Notes under the pieces: generated by a model
Seen by the model: only the letters and a program-made list of their open reading frames with translations
What the model was told of the DNA's origin: nothing
Database searches by the model: none
NCBI RefSeq assembly: GCF_029510815.1
Contig: NZ_CP120360.1
Span: 1,240,001-1,304,000, forward strand
Direction: 5' to 3'
Length of the DNA: 64,000 bases
Origin: Janibacter sp. DB-40
Lineage (GTDB): Bacteria; Actinomycetota; Actinomycetes; Actinomycetales; Dermatophilaceae
Position numbers and translations under genes: made by a program
In this document: positions 37,411-46,292 of the stretch, one piece after another
Position numbering within the stretch: the first letter of the stretch is position 1
How the letters are laid out: every line of letters begins with the position of its first letter

Positions 37411-38255
37411 GCGCCACCCCGCGGGGGCACGCCGGTGCCCGCCGGGGTCGGGAGCGGTTGCCCCGGGCAGGCGCCGAGGATCCGGGTCAGGGCGTCCCGC
37501 TCGGGCGGGGTCACCCACAGGTCGTAGCGCTGCTTGACCGCGATCTGGCCGGCGGCGTACTCGCAGCGGTAGGCCGTACGGGGCAGCCAGGTGGCGGCGT
37601 CGCCGTCACCCTTCTGCGCGTTGGCGCTGCCCTGGACGGCAAGCAGGTTGAGCGGGTCGTTGGCGAAGTCCTCGCGTCGCTGCTCGCCCAGCTGCTGGGC
37701 GCCGGTCTGCCACGCGTTGGACAGGGCCACGAGATGGTCGACCTGGACCTCGCGCGAGGTGTTTTGGCCGCGGACGAAGGAGATCGTCGTCCCCGTGAAG
37801 GGGTCCTGCAGCGTGCCGGTGAGCACGACGCACCCGCCGGTGCCCGGGTCGAGCGTGATGCCGGTGAGGTCGCGGCGCAGGACGTCGTTGCGGGTGTCGC
37901 AGCCGTTGCGACCACCGTCGACCTCGACGGCGTCGCTCCAGGCCTGGCCGAACTGCGCCCGGTCGTACCCCGTCTTCGGAGCGCGCCCCTTGACCGCGAG
38001 GGTGCCCAGCGCGGCGAGCGCGGGGGAGGACCCGACGGCGGTGGAGGCCGCATCCGGCTCCGCGGCCGGTCGCGCCGTCTCGGTCGCCGTCACCGGCGAC
38101 GGTGTGACGGTCTCGGTCGGGGCCGTGGCCGTCGCCGTCGTCGTCGCCGTGATAGTGGTCGTCGAGGCGGCCGTCGGCTCGCCCGGGGCGGTGCATGCGG
38201 CCCCCAGGGTGCTGACGACCAGGAGCGCGATCGTGCCGCGCAACCGCGTGGTCAT
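37407..38255 (-). CDS. Exported HNH (DUF1524/GmrSD-type) nuclease
   Basis: 282-aa protein with a signal peptide (MTTRLRGTIALLVVSTLGAA, then Cys, a weak lipobox) and a long Thr/Ala-rich spacer (residues about 28-75) resembling that of the next gene. The nuclease domain shows VQVDHLVALSNAWQTGA, RREDFANDPLNLLAVQGSAN and KGDGDAATWLP, the DUF1524 form of the HNH fold with His and Asn ligands present. It is secreted or surface-anchored, so it likely degrades external DNA or RNA. It is coupled to the Excalibur lipoprotein gene by a 4-nt overlap. Confidence 0.88.
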   Translation of the reverse strand: MTTRLRGTIALLVVSTLGAACTAPGEPTAASTTTITATTTATATAPTETVTPSPVTATETARPAAEPDAASTAVGSSPALAALGTLAVKGRAPKTGYDRAQFGQAWSDAVEVDGGRNGCDTRNDVLRRDLTGITLDPGTGGCVVLTGTLQDPFTGTTISFVRGQNTSREVQVDHLVALSNAWQTGAQQLGEQRREDFANDPLNLLAVQGSANAQKGDGDAATWLPRTAYRCEYAAGQIAVKQRYDLWVTPPERDALTRILGACPGQPLPTPAGTGVPPRGGA

Positions 38256-38317
38256 GGCCGAACCGTAGCCCGCCGCACCGACACCCCCGACACCACCCCT
38301 GCGGGCCAGGCGGGGGG

Positions 38318-38671
38318 CTACCGGGTGAGCGGGCTGTAGAAGACCAGGCCGTTGCCCTGGGAGTCGTAGGCCACGGCGCGACGCTCGTGCGCGTCGTCGT
38401 AGGGGCCCTTGGCGATGGCGCCTCCCGCGGCCTCGATCGCGGCCGCAGCGCCGTCGACGTCGTCGGTCCTGATCCCGGGGACGACCTTGCCGGGCATCGG
38501 GTGGTCCACGGAGGTCGCGAGCGCGATGGTGACCGACCCGCCGTCGAGGGCGGCGAAGTGGGCACCGTCGCGGAACTTCAGCGGCATCCCCAGGGTCTCG
38601 GTGTAGAACGCGATCGACGCATCGAGGTCGTCGGTCGAGAGCATGATCATCCGGACGTCGTGATTGCTCAC
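38318..38671 (-). CDS. VOC family protein (glyoxalase/bleomycin-resistance fold)
   Basis: 117-aa single-domain protein built of two beta-alpha-beta-beta-beta modules. It begins MSNHDVRMIMLSTDDLDASI and contains YTETLGMPLKFRDGAHFAAL and the C-terminal VAYDSQGNGLVFYSPL. It is closest in style to lactoylglutathione-lyase-like VOC proteins of unknown substrate. The GTG start at 38671 is preceded by GGGAGG. It stands alone between the HNH gene and the divergent pfkB-like gene. Confidence 0.83.
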   Translation of the reverse strand: MSNHDVRMIMLSTDDLDASIAFYTETLGMPLKFRDGAHFAALDGGSVTIALATSVDHPMPGKVVPGIRTDDVDGAAAAIEAAGGAIAKGPYDDAHERRAVAYDSQGNGLVFYSPLTR

Positions 38672-38770
38672 GGGCGCCTCCCTTGGCGTCGGGTGGGATG
38701 TCCTGACCGGCCGGTCGGGCGGTCGTGCCCCACGACGCCAGAGTAGTCCCGGGCCGTGCGCCCCCGCCCG

Positions 38771-38796
38771 GGTGTCAGCACCTCGATTGTGGGTAT
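38771..38796 (+). promoter_or_regulatory. Possible SigB/SigF-type stress promoter of the PfkB gene
   Basis: GGTGTC (38771-38776), 14 nt, then GGGTAT (38791-38796), 42 bp before the ATG. GGGTAT is the -10 hexamer of actinobacterial general-stress sigma factors, whose -35 is around GTTT/GTGT. No housekeeping-type promoter is apparent here. Confidence 0.35.
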
Positions 38797-38838
38797 CAGG
38801 CCACCGGACCCACCACCGACAGACAGGAGTCGACGGCC

Positions 38839-39759
38839 ATGGTCGATGCCGCGGTCTTCGCGCCCTCGCCGTTGCTGACGGTGACCATCGAGCAGGACCC
38901 GAACGGCGAGGCGGAGGTGCACCTGCACGCGGGCGGACAGGGCTTCTGGATCGCCCGGATGGTCGTGGCGCTGGGGGGCGGTGCCTCCCTGTGCGCACCC
39001 CTGGGCGGCGAGGGCGGACCGGTGCTGCGGGCGCTGGTCGAGGCCGAGGGGGTCACGCCGATCTCCGGGGCCACCACCCGCTCGAACGGCGCCTACGTGC
39101 ACGACCGCCGTGACGGTGACCGGACGGTCGTGGCGCAGATGCGACCCGCGGTCCTGTCCCGCCACGAGGTCGATGCCCTCTTCAGCGCCACGCTGGCCGC
39201 CGGGCTGGCGGCCGACGTCGCCGTCCTGGGCGGCCCCCACGCACCCGACGTGGTGCCGGCGGACGTCTACCGTCGGCTCGCCGCCGACCTGCGCTCGGCC
39301 GGGGTCGACGTGGTCGCGGACCTGTCGGGTGAGCCCCTGACGGCGGCACTCGAGGGCGGGGTCACCGTCATCAAGGTCAGCCACGAGGACCTCATGGAGG
39401 ACGGTCGCCTGGCCGACGACGACCCGGCGACCCTGCAGGAGGCCATGCACGACCTCGCCCGTGAGGGCGCGAGCCACGTGGTGATCTCCCGGGGCGCCGA
39501 TCCCACGATGGCGCTGGTGGACGGTGAGCCGCTGACGATCGCGGGCCCGCAGATGCAGCTCGTCGACCACCGTGGGGCCGGGGACTCGATGACCGCCGGG
39601 ATGGCGGTGGCGCTCGGCGGTGGCGAGGACATGCGCGAGGCCCTGCGGCTCGGCGCCGCTGCCGGTACCGCCAATGTCACGCGGAAGGGACTGGCCACCG
39701 GCCAGCGACGGCTGGTCGAGCAGCTGGCCCGACGCATCGACGTGCAGCCGCTGCGGTGA
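38839..39759 (+). CDS. PfkB family carbohydrate kinase (1-phosphofructokinase-like)
   Basis: 306-aa ribokinase-fold kinase. The first PfkB signature region is HLHAGGQGFWIARMVVALGG, where the usual Asn after the glycines is Phe. The second is VDHRGAGDSMTAGMAVALGG, with the catalytic Asp in the GAGD anion hole. CAGGAG lies 9 nt upstream of the ATG. It is followed after 12 nt by surE and then an alpha/beta hydrolase, all on the same strand. The exact sugar substrate is uncertain; the layout suits the minor PfkB-type kinases of actinobacteria. Confidence 0.85.
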   Translation: MVDAAVFAPSPLLTVTIEQDPNGEAEVHLHAGGQGFWIARMVVALGGGASLCAPLGGEGGPVLRALVEAEGVTPISGATTRSNGAYVHDRRDGDRTVVAQMRPAVLSRHEVDALFSATLAAGLAADVAVLGGPHAPDVVPADVYRRLAADLRSAGVDVVADLSGEPLTAALEGGVTVIKVSHEDLMEDGRLADDDPATLQEAMHDLAREGASHVVISRGADPTMALVDGEPLTIAGPQMQLVDHRGAGDSMTAGMAVALGGGEDMREALRLGAAAGTANVTRKGLATGQRRLVEQLARRIDVQPLR

Positions 39760-39771
39760 GGAGGTGTTCGC

Positions 39772-40581
39772 GTGCACGCGCTGGTGACCAATGACGACGG
39801 GATCGACAGCCGCGGCCTGGGCACGCTCGCCCGGGTCGCGGTCGAAGCGGGCCTCGAGGTGGTGGTGGCTGCTCCGGACGAGGAGTTCAGCGGAGCGAGC
39901 GCGTCGCTGACCGCGCTCGAGGCAGACGGCCGCCTGTGGACGCACGCGCGCCGGCTCGAGGGGCTGTCGGGGGTGCGCGCGCTCGGGGTCGAGGCCAGCC
40001 CGGCCTTCATCACCTTCGCGGCGGTCCACGAGGCCTTCGGACCGGCCCCCGGGGTCGTGCTCTCGGGGATCAACCACGGTCCGAACGTCGGGCAGGCCGT
40101 GCTGCACTCCGGCACGATCGGGGCGGCGCTCACCGCGCGGACGCACGGGATCCCCTCGCTCGCGATCTCGTGCACGTCACCGGAACCGGTCCACCTGGAC
40201 ACCTGCGCCACGGTCGCCGCGCGTGCCCTCGCGTGGTTGCTCGAGCGGCCGGGTGACGAGGCGATCGTCCTCAGCATCAACGTCCCCGACGTGCCCCCGG
40301 ACGAGCTGCGCGGTCTGCGCCCGGCCCGGCTGGCGTCCTTCGGCGCCGTCCAGGCCGAGGTGGGGGAGATCGGCGAGGACCACGTGACGATGACCATCCG
40401 GGAGACCGACGACGAGCTCGAGCCGGGCACGGATGCCGCGCTGACAGCGGACGGCTGGGCCACCGTGACCACGCTCGCAGCGCCCTGCGAGGTGCCCGAT
40501 GTGGACATCGCCGGTCTCGTGGACAGCGGACAGCGCTCGATTGCGGCACCATGGGAGGTCGTGCAGTCGACCAAGGAGTGA
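39772..40581 (+). CDS. surE: 5'/3'-nucleotidase SurE
   Basis: 269-aa metal-dependent nucleoside monophosphate phosphatase. The N-terminal signature VTNDDGIDSRGLGTLA contains the DD metal ligands. PDEEFSGASASLT and the conserved VLSGINHGPNVGQAVLHSGT with the Asn ligand follow. The GTG at 39772 has GAGGAG 9 nt upstream, right at the pfkB stop, indicating coupling. SurE proteins act in nucleotide salvage and stress survival, which fits the suspected stress promoter upstream. Confidence 0.92.
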   Translation: MHALVTNDDGIDSRGLGTLARVAVEAGLEVVVAAPDEEFSGASASLTALEADGRLWTHARRLEGLSGVRALGVEASPAFITFAAVHEAFGPAPGVVLSGINHGPNVGQAVLHSGTIGAALTARTHGIPSLAISCTSPEPVHLDTCATVAARALAWLLERPGDEAIVLSINVPDVPPDELRGLRPARLASFGAVQAEVGEIGEDHVTMTIRETDDELEPGTDAALTADGWATVTTLAAPCEVPDVDIAGLVDSGQRSIAAPWEVVQSTKE

Positions 40582-40583
40582 CC

Positions 40584-41339
40584 GTGTCCCGAGGACCGCT
40601 CTCGGCCGAGGTGGCCGAGGACGAGGCGCTCGCCCGCCTGCTCGAGGAGGGCCAGACCGGCGACATCGGGACCGTGGAGCGGTACGGCGCCGCGGCGGAC
40701 GCCGTCGTCGAGCGCTACGGGCCGGTGGACGCCCCGGCGATCGTGCTGGTGCACGGGGGGTACTTCCGCCCGGGCGTGGACCGGACCCACTCGAGGCCCC
40801 AGGCACGGGCGCTCGCTGCGCAGGGGTGGCAGGTGCTGCTCCCCGAGTACCGGCGCGTGCCCGGAGCGGCGTGCACCGCGACCGAGGACCTCGCTGCCCT
40901 GGACGCCCGTCTGCGGGGGCAGCACGTCGACGTGCGCGCGTGGGTCGGGCACTCCGCCGGTGGGGCACTGGTGCTCTGGCGGGCGCTGGCCCCCGAGCTG
41001 CCACCCGTGCGCGTGGTCGCCCTCGCGCCCGTGGCGGACTTCGACGCGGCGGTGGCGCAGCGCCTCGGCGGCGACGCGGTCCGTGACTGGGTCGGCGCCG
41101 GTCCGCGCGAGGCGCCCATGACCTACGCCCGGCTGGACCCGGTCCGGCTGGCGGCGCGTGCCCCGGAGGCACTCGAGCGCATCCACCTCGTGCACGGCAC
41201 CAGTGACGCATCGGTTCCCGTGACCCAGACCGAGGACTTCCCGGCCGCCAGGACCCTCGTGCCCGACGCGCACCACTTCGACCTCATCGACCCTGCGTCC
41301 CGGCACTGGCCGACCGTCCTCGGGCTGATCCGCGGCTGA
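40584..41339 (+). CDS. Alpha/beta hydrolase, possible arylformamidase (kynurenine formamidase)
   Basis: 251-aa hydrolase. The oxyanion HGG motif is VLVHGGYFRPGVD, like the HGGYW of kynurenine formamidases. The nucleophile elbow is VGHSAGGALVLW, with a later Asp in HGTSDASVPV and His in DAHHFDLID, completing the triad. The GTG at 40584 was chosen over GTG 40578 since AAGGAG sits 5 nt before it. It directly follows surE and converges on kynU-kynA, which lack a recognisable kynB. That neighbourhood makes N-formylkynurenine hydrolysis plausible but unproven; a general esterase is the alternative. Confidence 0.8.
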   Translation: MSRGPLSAEVAEDEALARLLEEGQTGDIGTVERYGAAADAVVERYGPVDAPAIVLVHGGYFRPGVDRTHSRPQARALAAQGWQVLLPEYRRVPGAACTATEDLAALDARLRGQHVDVRAWVGHSAGGALVLWRALAPELPPVRVVALAPVADFDAAVAQRLGGDAVRDWVGAGPREAPMTYARLDPVRLAARAPEALERIHLVHGTSDASVPVTQTEDFPAARTLVPDAHHFDLIDPASRHWPTVLGLIRG

Positions 41340-41341
41340 GG

Positions 41342-41382
41342 CGGGCGTGCGCCGGTGCGGCGGCGTCGGTCCGGCGTGCCCG
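41342..41382. terminator. Possible bidirectional hairpin between the hydrolase and kynU
   Basis: GC-rich arms CGGGCGTGC (41342-41350) and GGCGTGCCCG (41373-41382) can pair over about nine positions, including two G-U wobbles, between two convergent stops. There is no U-tract. Weak evidence, based on position and pairing. Confidence 0.3.
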
Positions 41383-41383
41383 G

Positions 41384-42610
41384 TCAGTGTCCGGGTCGCT
41401 CGAGCAGTGCCTCGATCCGCGCCAGCGCGTCGGCCACCTCGGTGAAGCTGGTGCTCAGCGGGGAGAGGCCCAGCCGGATCCCGTCGGGCTCACGGAAGTC
41501 GGGGATGACGTCCTGCGCCCACAGGTCCCGGGTGATCTCGCGGGAGCGCGGGTGCCCGATCGTCACGTGCCCGCCGCGGCGGGAGTCCTCGCGCGGCGAG
41601 ATCACCCGCACCCCGTGGTCGGCCAGCACCTCGTCGACGCCGTCGATGACGAAGCGCCCCAGCGCGCTCGCCTTCGCCCGGACCCGGTCCAGCCCCACCC
41701 GCTCGATGAGGTCGACGGTGTCCTCGATGCCGGCCATCCCCAGCACGGACGGCGTCCCGGAGACGAAGGCGCGCATCCCCGCTCCGGGCCGGTACCCCGG
41801 ACCCATGGCGAACGGCTCGGCGTGGCCCATCCACCCCTGGATCGGCTGGCGCAGCCTCTCCTGGTGGCGGGTGGCGACGTACCCGAAGGCGGGCGCACCC
41901 GGTCCGCCGCCGAGGAACTTGTAGCTGCAGCCGACGGCGAGGTCGACCTCGTGCGCGTCGAGGTCGCTGGGGAGGACGCCGACGGAGTGGCACAGGTCCC
42001 ACAGGACGAGGGCGCCCGCGTCGTGGGCGAGGGCGGTGATCGCCGGCAGGTCGGCGACCCACGCCGACTTGTACGCCACGTGCGAGAGGAGGACGACACC
42101 CGTGCGGTCGGAGAGGGCTCCTGCGACGAGCTCGGGGGTGACCCCCTTCGCCGGCTCCGGCTCCAGCCAGACCAGCTCCGCGCCGGTCTCCGCCGCGATC
42201 CCCTCTGCCACATAGCGGTCGGTGGGGAAGTTCTCCGTGTCGAGCACGATCTCCGGGCGCTGCGGGCCGGCGGCGGCGACCGCGGCGCGCAGCAGCTTGT
42301 AGAGCATCACCGTCGTCGAGTCCCCGACGACCGTCTGCCCGGGCGCGGCGCCGAGGCAGACCTGCCCGATCCGGTCGCCCAGGCGCAGCGGCAGCTCCAT
42401 CCACTGCTCGTCCCACGAACGGATGAGCCGCGTGCCCCAGTCGTGCCGCACGAGGTGCTCGATCCGCTCTGCGGTGGCGCGGAGGGGGCGTCCGAGCGAG
42501 TTGCCGTCGAGGTAGGCGACGAGCCCCTCGGCCGGCAGGAACTCCTCCCGGCATGCGGCCAGCGGGTCGCCCGCATCGAGCTCTGCGGCACGGGTGTGCA
42601 GGACGCTCAT
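41384..42610 (-). CDS. kynU: Kynureninase
   Basis: 408-aa PLP enzyme that splits kynurenine into anthranilate and alanine. Family landmarks are [49 protein letters not shown], and the aspartate and His of [12 protein letters not shown]. The PLP-binding lysine is in [17 protein letters not shown]. Length is normal. Start 42610 overlaps the kynA stop by 4 nt. As it is encoded with kynA and a transporter, the operon appears to feed tryptophan to anthranilate. Confidence 0.95.
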   Translation of the reverse strand: MSVLHTRAAELDAGDPLAACREEFLPAEGLVAYLDGNSLGRPLRATAERIEHLVRHDWGTRLIRSWDEQWMELPLRLGDRIGQVCLGAAPGQTVVGDSTTVMLYKLLRAAVAAAGPQRPEIVLDTENFPTDRYVAEGIAAETGAELVWLEPEPAKGVTPELVAGALSDRTGVVLLSHVAYKSAWVADLPAITALAHDAGALVLWDLCHSVGVLPSDLDAHEVDLAVGCSYKFLGGGPGAPAFGYVATRHQERLRQPIQGWMGHAEPFAMGPGYRPGAGMRAFVSGTPSVLGMAGIEDTVDLIERVGLDRVRAKASALGRFVIDGVDEVLADHGVRVISPREDSRRGGHVTIGHPRSREITRDLWAQDVIPDFREPDGIRLGLSPLSTSFTEVADALARIEALLERPGH

Positions 42611-43455
42611 GCGCCGATCTCCGTGCGCACGGCAAAGAGCTCGGGGAAGAAGGTCAGGTCGAGGGCCTGCTGCAGGAAGCCGACGCCGGAGCTGCCGCCG
42701 GTGCCCCGCTTCATGCCGATGATGCGTTGGACCGTCTTGAGGTGGCGGAAGCGCCACAGCTGGAAGTTGTCCTCGAGGTCGACCAGCTCCTCGCAGGCCT
42801 CGTAGACGTCCCAGTGGTTCTCGACGTCCTCGTAGATCCCGCGGAAGAGCGCCGTGAGCTCCGGGTCGAGCTCGTGGGCGCGGGTGACGTCGCGGGTGAG
42901 GATCCGCTCGGGGATGGCGTAGCCACGCCGGGCGAGGTGGCGAAGGAACTCGTCGTAGAGGCTCGGGGCCTCCAGCAGCTCGGACAGCCGGGCGCGGGCC
43001 GGCGGGTCGTCGGCGAAGACCCGCAGCATGCCGGCGTGCTTGTTGCCGAGGGCGAACTCGACCGCGCGGTACTGCCAGGACTGGAAGCCCGAGGCGTGGC
43101 CCAGGTGCGGGCGCAGCTCCTGGTACTCGGTGGGCGTCAGGGTGGCCAGGACGGACCACTGCTCGGTGAGGGTGCGCTGGATGTGCTTGACGCGGGCGAC
43201 GCGCTTGAGGGCGATGCGCATCTCGTCCTGCGCGAGCAGCGCCATCGCCGAGCGCGTCTCGTGCAGCACGAGCTTCAGCCACAGCTCGGAGGTCTGGTGC
43301 TGGATGATGAAGAGCATCTCGTCGTGGTGCTCCGGGATGCTGATGGGGCGCTGCGCGTCGAGGAGCGTGTCGAGGGCGAGGTAGGAGCCGTACGACATCT
43401 CCTCGCGGAAGTCGTGGTGGACGCCGTCCTCGATGTCACGTGTGTTGCCGGTCAC
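42607..43455 (-). CDS. kynA: Tryptophan 2,3-dioxygenase
   Basis: 282-aa haem enzyme that oxidises L-tryptophan to N-formylkynurenine. Conserved segments are [36 protein letters not shown] (the family HQxxELWxK motif with the distal His), [18 protein letters not shown] and [20 protein letters not shown], which holds the proximal haem-ligand His. The GTG start at 43455 lies 9 nt after the MFS gene stop. The stop overlaps kynU. The call is secure. Confidence 0.96.
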   Translation of the reverse strand: MTGNTRDIEDGVHHDFREEMSYGSYLALDTLLDAQRPISIPEHHDEMLFIIQHQTSELWLKLVLHETRSAMALLAQDEMRIALKRVARVKHIQRTLTEQWSVLATLTPTEYQELRPHLGHASGFQSWQYRAVEFALGNKHAGMLRVFADDPPARARLSELLEAPSLYDEFLRHLARRGYAIPERILTRDVTRAHELDPELTALFRGIYEDVENHWDVYEACEELVDLEDNFQLWRFRHLKTVQRIIGMKRGTGGSSGVGFLQQALDLTFFPELFAVRTEIGA

Positions 43456-43464
43456 CCCGACACC

Positions 43465-44796
43465 CTATGACCCCCGCGAGACCTCCGGCAGGCGCGTGGA
43501 GGCGACGACACCGAGGAGTCCCAGGCCGGCGAGGAAGAGCAGCGCCCAGGTGACGCCGAGCGTGGCCAGGGCCGAGCTGAGGGCGCCGACGACGAGGAGG
43601 ACCAGACCCATCGCGGAGTTCGACACCGCGACGTAGGTGGTGCGCTGGTCGCCCTCGGCCAGGTCGACGATGTAGGTCTTGCGACCCACGCGGACACCAG
43701 TGTGGGTCAGGGTCAGCAGGAAGTAGCAGCCGACGAACAGCACGTAGGCGAGCAGGGACCCGTCGGGGACGTCGACGGCGGTGACGGCGAGCACGAGCAG
43801 CACGATGACCGCCGAGGCGAAGGCGGCGCCACCGGCCATCAACCGCCTGCTGGAGCGGTCGGCCAGCCGGCCGAAGATCCGTCCGCCGAGCAGGGCCGCG
43901 ACTCCCGAGGCGAGGATGAAGCCACCGAGCCCGCCGAGCCCCTCCGTGCCCGAGCGCACGGCGAGCACGACGACGAAGGGCGGGGACAGCGCCGACACGA
44001 GCAGAAAGCTGCGGACGGTGACGAAGGTGCGGAAGGCCTTGTCGCGCTGCAGCATCGAGAAGGTCTGCACGAACCAGTTCGGCTCCCCGTCCGTGCTGCG
44101 GACCGCCGGTGCCGGGGTGTCGTCTGCGGGCTCGCGGACCGTGATGTACACCGCTGCGACGAGGACCCAGAGGGCCGCACCGGCGGCGAGCAGCCAGACC
44201 AGCTGAGCCGCCCCGATGTCGCCACCGCCGACCGTGCGCACGCCGAGCCCGAGCGTGATCGCGACCAGGCCCGAGGCGGTCGTGGCGAGGCCGTTGATCT
44301 GGCCGCGTTCCCCCTTCGGCACGGTGCGGCCCTGCACGTCCTTGGAGGCGATCGAGCACAGGCAGCGGCCGAGGGCGAAGACCGTGAGGGCGGCGATGAT
44401 GACCACGCCGGCCGTCAGTCCCTGACCGAGCGCCGCGGTGCCCGCCATGACGGCCACGGATGCGGCCTGCACGAGTGCGCCGGCGACGAAGACGTGCTTG
44501 CGGTGGCGCACCCGCAGGATCCACGGGGTCAGCAGGGCCTGGGGGAGCATCGACCCCGACTCGCGGATCGGCACGAGGACACCCGTGAGGGCCGCGGGCA
44601 CGCCGAGGGCGTGGAAGAGCCACGGCAGCACGGTCGAGGCGTTGACCGTCTGGTCGCCCGAGGACTGCAGCGCGTTCGCCAGGACCAGCCGCAGGCCGTT
44701 GCGGGGGACGTCCCGGCGCACGCCCTCCGGCAGTGCCTGCTCCGCCTCGATGTCCCGTCGGATCAACCGGTCATGGATCCGCTCGCTGGTTCTCAC
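43465..44796 (-). CDS. MFS transporter in the kyn operon
   Basis: 443-aa membrane protein with about 12 hydrophobic helices, opening with a hydrophilic N-terminus that contains a basic/acidic stretch. Loops such as ILRVRHRKHVFVAGA and the motif-A-like FGRLADRSSRRLMAGG mark the two halves. It starts at GTG 44796 and ends 9 nt before kynA, so it is most likely cotranscribed with kynA and kynU. Tryptophan uptake or kynurenine/anthranilate export would fit, but is inferred only from position. Confidence 0.85.
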   Translation of the reverse strand: MRTSERIHDRLIRRDIEAEQALPEGVRRDVPRNGLRLVLANALQSSGDQTVNASTVLPWLFHALGVPAALTGVLVPIRESGSMLPQALLTPWILRVRHRKHVFVAGALVQAASVAVMAGTAALGQGLTAGVVIIAALTVFALGRCLCSIASKDVQGRTVPKGERGQINGLATTASGLVAITLGLGVRTVGGGDIGAAQLVWLLAAGAALWVLVAAVYITVREPADDTPAPAVRSTDGEPNWFVQTFSMLQRDKAFRTFVTVRSFLLVSALSPPFVVVLAVRSGTEGLGGLGGFILASGVAALLGGRIFGRLADRSSRRLMAGGAAFASAVIVLLVLAVTAVDVPDGSLLAYVLFVGCYFLLTLTHTGVRVGRKTYIVDLAEGDQRTTYVAVSNSAMGLVLLVVGALSSALATLGVTWALLFLAGLGLLGVVASTRLPEVSRGS

Positions 44797-44839
44797 CCGG
44801 CGAGTATCCCGCACGCGGGGCGCCCATCGGACGCGCGCG

Positions 44840-45679
44840 TCAGGCCCAGGGGCGCGCGGCCAGCCCGTGGTCCTGCGCGTAGGCCGCGCGCTGCGGCGGC
44901 TGCCACCCGGCCAGGGCCTCGTCCGGCACCGAGTACACCTCGATGCCCAGCGGACGGCAGACCGCCTCCGTGTCACCGGCGTCCGGGCCGAACATCGGCA
45001 CCGACAGGTCACCGCCGGGACACGTCGACAACGCGGCCAGGAGATCGATCTCGGCGAAGAACTCGAAGTAGTCGCCCTTCGTGGCGGGACAGGTCTTCAT
45101 GAAGTACTCGTCGCGGTCGTTCAGCCCCGTGCACTGGAAGACGTTGAGCACGTCGTGCACGTCGAACTCGGTCAGGTGCCACGGCCGCACGGCCCGGGTG
45201 AGGTTGGAGTGGCAGTGGTAGTCGAAGGGGGCGTCATTGAGCATCTGGTTGACGTAGGGGTCGCACCGGGTGCCGAGCAGGTCGTGGACGCGCCCCCCTT
45301 CGTCGTCCACGCCGTAGTCCTCGAGCGAGTCGCCGGTGATCGTCACGAGCGGGCGGAGGAAGGGCAGCGTCGACCACAGCCGGTCGAAGGTGCTCACGTG
45401 CGCCGACTGCAGCTGTCGGGTGCGCGCGGCCCACAGACGCTCGCGGGGGTCGTGGCGGTTCCACAGGTTGAGGTCGGCCACCTGCGGCCCCTCGATGGTC
45501 ACGATGCGGCAGACGTGCCCAGCCGGCACCTCCCACGCCCGCCCACTGCGGATCGGGACGACGAAGGAGTCGACGAGCTCGCGTCCGTCGGTCATCGACC
45601 CGATGCGACCGTAGAGGTCACGGTCGGGGTCGAGGGGGCCGCCGGGCTCGGACTGGTAGGCAGCGTCGGTGAGGCTCAT
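44840..45679 (-). CDS. DUF1989 (urea carboxylase-associated) family protein
   Basis: 279-aa protein of the DUF1989 family. Recognisable are the VPAGHVCRIVTIEGPQVADL stretch, WNRHDPRERLWAARTRQL, DYHCHSNLTRA, NVFQCTGLNDRDEYF and the end FFAEIDLLAALSTCPGGD. Conserved Cys and His residues suggest a metal site. Relatives are encoded with urea carboxylase or guanidine degradation genes, but no such genes are seen nearby. The ATG at 45679 was chosen; the stop is 43 nt before the kyn-operon MFS. Function is not known. Confidence 0.83.
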   Translation of the reverse strand: MSLTDAAYQSEPGGPLDPDRDLYGRIGSMTDGRELVDSFVVPIRSGRAWEVPAGHVCRIVTIEGPQVADLNLWNRHDPRERLWAARTRQLQSAHVSTFDRLWSTLPFLRPLVTITGDSLEDYGVDDEGGRVHDLLGTRCDPYVNQMLNDAPFDYHCHSNLTRAVRPWHLTEFDVHDVLNVFQCTGLNDRDEYFMKTCPATKGDYFEFFAEIDLLAALSTCPGGDLSVPMFGPDAGDTEAVCRPLGIEVYSVPDEALAGWQPPQRAAYAQDHGLAARPWA

Positions 45680-45713
45680 GGGCCCATCGTGGCACCGGTT
45701 CCCCAGCGGCCAC

Positions 45714-46277
45714 CTACTCGTGGCTCGGCGCCTCCGCGTCGCCGGCACTGGCCCGGGCGAGGACGTAGACGAGATCGCTCATCCGGTTCAGCGTCAGCAG
45801 CACCGGGTCCGAGACCACGTGGCCGGCGCGGGCGGCGGCGACGCAGTGGCGCTCGGCCCGGCGCACGACGCCACGGGCGAGGTCGAAGGCGGCCGAGGCC
45901 CGCGTCGACCCCGGCACGATGAAGACGGGCTCGAGCGGGTGCTGCGCCACGAGGGCGTCGATGTCGTGCTCGACGGCCCCGACGAGGTCGGCGTCGACGA
46001 GGGACGTCCCCGGCTCGAGCCGGTCGCGGGCGTGCGGGTTGGCCATGAGGTCGGCGGCGACGACGAAGAGGCGCCGTTGGGTCGCCAGCGTCAGCTCCGC
46101 CAGGTCCGACGCGGCATCGAGCTCGGCCCGCGCGAGGCCGAGGGCTGCGACGGTCTCGTCGATGTCACCGCAGGCCTCGACGAGCGGGTCGTCCTTGCCG
46201 ACCCGGCCGCCGAAGAGCCGCCCGGTCGTGCCGTCGTCACCGGTCTTGGTGTAGATGCGCGATGCGTCTCCGGTCAT
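45714..46277 (-). CDS. PduO-type cob(I)alamin adenosyltransferase
   Basis: 187-aa helical-bundle enzyme that transfers adenosyl from ATP to cob(I)alamin. The N-terminal ATP loop IYTKTGDDGTTGRLFGGRVG, the EACGDIDETVAALGLA stretch and the C-terminal RRAERHCVAAA and LNRMSDLVYVLAR motifs are all present. Length is normal. It lies 15 nt after the flavin-reductase gene on the same strand, and the two may form a unit in which the reductase supplies electrons for cobalt reduction (inference). Confidence 0.93.
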   Translation of the reverse strand: MTGDASRIYTKTGDDGTTGRLFGGRVGKDDPLVEACGDIDETVAALGLARAELDAASDLAELTLATQRRLFVVAADLMANPHARDRLEPGTSLVDADLVGAVEHDIDALVAQHPLEPVFIVPGSTRASAAFDLARGVVRRAERHCVAAARAGHVVSDPVLLTLNRMSDLVYVLARASAGDAEAPSHE

Positions 46278-46292
46278 CGTTCCCCCTTCGGG

